Source of the DNA: Caldisericia bacterium
GTDB lineage: Bacteria > Caldisericota > Caldisericia > JAAYUI01
Reading direction: 5' to 3'
DNA: 64,000 nucleotides
Assembly: GCA_017992475.1 (NCBI GenBank)
Contig: JAGOOO010000003.1
Location: forward strand, 1 to 64,000
A program made the translations under genes and the position numbers. Numbering within the stretch: position 1 is the first letter of the stretch; each line of letters starts with the position of its first letter. The notes under the pieces are model-generated. The model was given only the letters and a program-made list of their open reading frames with translations. It had not been told where the DNA came from and did no database searches. Shown piece by piece: positions 61,624 through 64,000 of the stretch.

Positions 61624-63279
61624 CTAAGCCTTGCCCCTCTCCCTGAGCCTTGCAAGCACCCTCTGGGTCCCGCCAAACATGTCGTGGAGCGTCAGATAAT
61701 CGTTGTAGATTTCGTTGTAAAGCTTCTTGTTTGCCTCGTGTGGCTGGCACCAGTCGAGGGTCTGTGGAAGCAGGGCCTTGAAGTAGCTTTCCCGCGATTT
61801 ATGGCCAAGTTTTTCCATTCCGACCGACAGGCCACCGATGATTGCGGCACCCCTTCCGGTTGCATTGTTTGTGTCTGGAACAGAGATTGGCATTCCCAAT
61901 ACATCAGCATATATCTGGATGAGGCTGGGCGAGGTGATTGGCAGTGCGCCTGTTGCAACAATCTGCTTGATTTCCACGCCACCAGCCCTGAATGTTTCAA
62001 CTATTTTTCTTGTCCCAAAGGCAGATGCTTCTGCCAGCGCCTTGTACATGTCTTCGGCCCTTGTCTGCAACGTCAGGCCAGCAAAGACACCGCTCAGCGA
62101 CGAGTCAAGAAGGACGCTCCTGTTGCCGCCCATCCAGTCGAGCGCCAGGACGCCGTTTGAGCCTGCCGGCACCTCGGAAAGGTATCTGTCCAGGATGGTT
62201 GCAAATTCGGTTTCGTCCTCGTTCGCCCTCTCGTAAAACGATATTGGGGCAATGGTGTTCACAAACCATTCGAGCATGTCGCCCATGGCCGGCTGGCCAG
62301 CCTCATAGCCCCAGTACCCGTCGAGGATGCCATCTTTTACGACGCCTGCGTAGCCAACAAAGAGCCTCTCCTGTTTTGACATGACAAGGTGGCAGTTCGA
62401 ACTGCCCATCACGATTGTCATTATGTTGGGTTCAAAAACACCGGCACCGGCAACAGCAGACTGGGCGTCTATGACTGCGGATGCGACAGGTATTCCAGTC
62501 CTCAGGCCCATCTTCCCGGCCATGTCCTTGATCAGCTTCCCGGCTGGCCTTCCTGGTGGCAGTACTTCTATGCCCCTCGCCTTGTCGGAGAGGTCGGCAA
62601 GTTCCTGCGAAATCGAGGCAAAATAGTCGTGGCCCGGATAACCGACACCTTCGACCCAGCAGGCCTTGTATCCGGCCGCGCACTGGTTTCTGACCTGATG
62701 GCCTGTCAGTTGCCAGACAATCCAGTCCCCTGCCTCGATGAAATATTCAATTGACGGAACAAGCTCCGGTGCCTCCTGGACAAGCTCCAGCAATTTTGGC
62801 CAGAGCCACTCTGCGCCCATCTTTCCGCCATAAAAATCCAGGAAGGGTTCGCCCCTCTCCTGTGCGATTGTGGTCAAAAGATTGGCCTGTGGCTGTGCTG
62901 TCGTGTGCCTCCAGAGCTTTGGCCAGGCATGGGGATTTTTTGAGAGGTCGCCTATCATGCAAAGCGGTGTCCCAAAGACATCAACGGGAAGGACAGTGCA
63001 GCTTGTGAAGGAGACACCGATGGAAATTATCTCTTTCTCGGGTATCCTGGTTTCCTCGATCAGTTTTTTTGTGGCCTCAAAGAGCCCTTCCAGCCAGTCG
63101 GAGGGGTCCTGGAGGGCAAAACCCCTGGGCAGTTTTGTGCCATCGGGAAGTGTTTTTTCGATCACGCCGGATTTGTATGGTGATGAGGAAAAGCCTATTG
63201 TCTGGCCAGTTTTGACATCAAGCGCCACGACATTTACCTGGGAAGTTCCGAAGTCAGCTCCTAGAAGAATTCTACCCAT
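61624..63279 (-). CDS. araB: Ribulokinase (FGGY family)
   Basis: The 551-aa cytoplasmic kinase phosphorylates L-ribulose (and related ketoses) with ATP in arabinose use. The N-terminal phosphate loop is GADFGTSQVNVVALD. YWGYEAGQPAMGDMLEWFV and ALDWMGGNRSVLLD are ribulokinase-type signatures, and EASAFGTRKIVETF with ATGALP is the C-terminal FGGY region. Length fits AraB (about 560) better than xylulokinase (about 490). No ribosome-binding site is visible; TAAAAT lies six bases before the ATG. No other arabinose gene is nearby. Confidence 0.87.
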   Translation of the reverse strand: MGRILLGADFGTSQVNVVALDVKTGQTIGFSSSPYKSGVIEKTLPDGTKLPRGFALQDPSDWLEGLFEATKKLIEETRIPEKEIISIGVSFTSCTVLPVDVFGTPLCMIGDLSKNPHAWPKLWRHTTAQPQANLLTTIAQERGEPFLDFYGGKMGAEWLWPKLLELVQEAPELVPSIEYFIEAGDWIVWQLTGHQVRNQCAAGYKACWVEGVGYPGHDYFASISQELADLSDKARGIEVLPPGRPAGKLIKDMAGKMGLRTGIPVASAVIDAQSAVAGAGVFEPNIMTIVMGSSNCHLVMSKQERLFVGYAGVVKDGILDGYWGYEAGQPAMGDMLEWFVNTIAPISFYERANEDETEFATILDRYLSEVPAGSNGVLALDWMGGNRSVLLDSSLSGVFAGLTLQTRAEDMYKALAEASAFGTRKIVETFRAGGVEIKQIVATGALPITSPSLIQIYADVLGMPISVPDTNNATGRGAAIIGGLSVGMEKLGHKSRESYFKALLPQTLDWCQPHEANKKLYNEIYNDYLTLHDMFGGTQRVLARLRERGKA

Positions 63280-63285
63280 GCCCAG

Positions 63286-63326
63286 ATTTTAGACCATTTA
63301 ACCTGCCAAGGCAAACGGCCTTGGCA
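63286..63326 (-). promoter_or_regulatory. Ribulokinase promoter overlapped by a 9-bp inverted repeat
   Basis: On the minus strand TTGCCT-17-TAAAAT ends six bases before the ATG. TGCCAAGGC and GCCTTGGCA (63304-63326, spacer of five) form a perfect inverted repeat that covers the -35 box, as an operator would. Confidence 0.55.
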
Positions 63327-63568
63327 AGACCGCGAGTTTAATCACAAAGTAACCAATGAAGATTACTTTTTAAGTGTGACAACGGCAAGAAAAAATGGCG
63401 GATAAAAAAAGACCTTCTGGCCAAAAATCCAAAAGTGATTCTCTCAGCTTACTCCCGCATCGTTATAGTTGATAGCGAAGGGCTGGTTTTTTGCGGGTAT
63501 TGACTCCTGCTTGTAAGCACACTTGCACTTGTTTGTATATCAGAAAATGCAATTTTGCTTGGGAATGG

Positions 63569-64000
63569 CTACTTATCTAAAGCACTCTCATTTAGAGGTA
63601 TAATTTCAAGATCGTCTTCCCAGTCAGGGCCTTTATTATAAAAGTAAATTAATGTTTCGCTATATAGCACCAGGGTTCTCTTGTCTTCAGAAAAAGAAGT
63701 TATTTTTTTGGAGAAAGGTCCAAAATTATGCCTGTATATAACATTTTTAGGCGAGTCAGTTGTGTAATAATATATTGAGAATATATAGCCTTCCTCGGAC
63801 CAGTAACCTGTGCAGTAATGAATAAGATCATACCCTGAAGAAAATATTTGATCAAATTTTTTATTGGTATCCAGAACCCCGTCTTTAACGTAAGACTGGT
63901 CAGCATTACTCTTTAAACTGTAAATATTATCTTTTATGTCTGAGAAGAATAATTTGTTATCGACATAAAGGAACCTGCGATCGATTGAACAACCTTTGAA
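63569..64000 (-). CDS. 3' part of an envelope propeller-like protein
   Basis: A frame open from the window edge to a TAG at 63569-63571 encodes 143 residues without any Met. The fragment includes FLYVDNKLFFSDIKDNIYSL and TLVLYSETLIYFYNKGPDWE. The repeated aromatic strands resemble the propeller-like proteins at 45336-46610 and 50036-51355. The start lies beyond the window. The 289 bases between it and ribulokinase hold the inverted repeat above and nothing else convincing. Confidence 0.6.
   Translation of the reverse strand, partial: FKGCSIDRRFLYVDNKLFFSDIKDNIYSLKSNADQSYVKDGVLDTNKKFDQIFSSGYDLIHYCTGYWSEEGYIFSIYYYTTDSPKNVIYRHNFGPFSKKITSFSEDKRTLVLYSETLIYFYNKGPDWEDDLEIIPLNESALDK

Noticed and set aside
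1-64000. CRISPR arrays, rRNA genes, insertion sequences, phage genes
   Set aside because: No regularly spaced direct repeats, rRNA-like sequence, transposase, integrase or phage structural gene was seen on either strand.

Overview
The window is bacterial chromosome. It is dominated by genes for secreted, membrane-anchored or lipid-modified envelope proteins, with a short housekeeping block near the left end. Shine-Dalgarno sequences of the AGGAGG type, -35/-10 promoters, lipoprotein signal peptides, a tRNA with encoded CCA, and the IspD/IspF pathway all point to Bacteria. Copper-amine-oxidase-N-type domains, PQQ-like propellers, a YacL-type PIN/TRAM protein and a BlaI/M56 pair would fit a Firmicutes-like or deep-branching anaerobic lineage. 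I see no outer-membrane machinery and do not defend a phylum.

Layout. (1) 1-8.5 kb: 3' part of a giant secreted protein. (2) 8.6-12.5 kb: a DUF1858 protein, a YacL-like PIN/TRAM protein overlapping ispD, an ispF-accB pair on the opposite strand, two small membrane/SHOCT-like proteins, and tRNA-Ser(GGA). (3) 12.6-14.5 kb: an AT-rich controller-methylase-nuclease cassette directly behind the tRNA, with the hallmarks of horizontal acquisition. (4) 14.8-21.6 kb: soluble proteins of varied type, including an alpha/beta hydrolase, a nucleotidyltransferase-like protein, a cysteine-rich protein, a DUF1801 fusion, a flavodoxin, an isoprenylcysteine-methyltransferase-like protein and an Fpg/Nei glycosylase. 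(5) 21.8-33.6 kb: three very large PQQ-type beta-propeller proteins and a companion toroid-like protein. (6) 33.8-38.1 kb: a lipoprotein and a BlaI repressor / M56 membrane peptidase / HtrA protease unit. (7) 38.3-45.1 kb: a second giant secreted protein, paralogous to the one at the left edge. (8) 45.2-54.4 kb: envelope propeller-like proteins, one locus bearing a duplication scar, a fourth PQQ protein, and a transglutaminase-like/SRPBCC pair. (9) 54.4-61.6 kb: eight consecutive lipoprotein genes on the minus strand, seven of them plausible paralogues. (10) 61.6-64 kb: ribulokinase and the 3' part of another propeller-like protein.

How the genes may work together. Most of the coding capacity builds an extracytoplasmic layer. 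It includes giant calcium-loop proteins, eight 8-bladed propeller modules spread over four proteins, and an expanded lipoprotein family. The BlaI-M56-HtrA unit beside the second giant gene looks like a regulated envelope quality-control system, though this link is inference. Two striking sequence-level observations are a cysteine at the same position in 61 of 64 propeller blades, and several promoters whose -10 box lies only 6-10 nt before an ATG with no ribosome-binding site, which suggests leaderless mRNAs.
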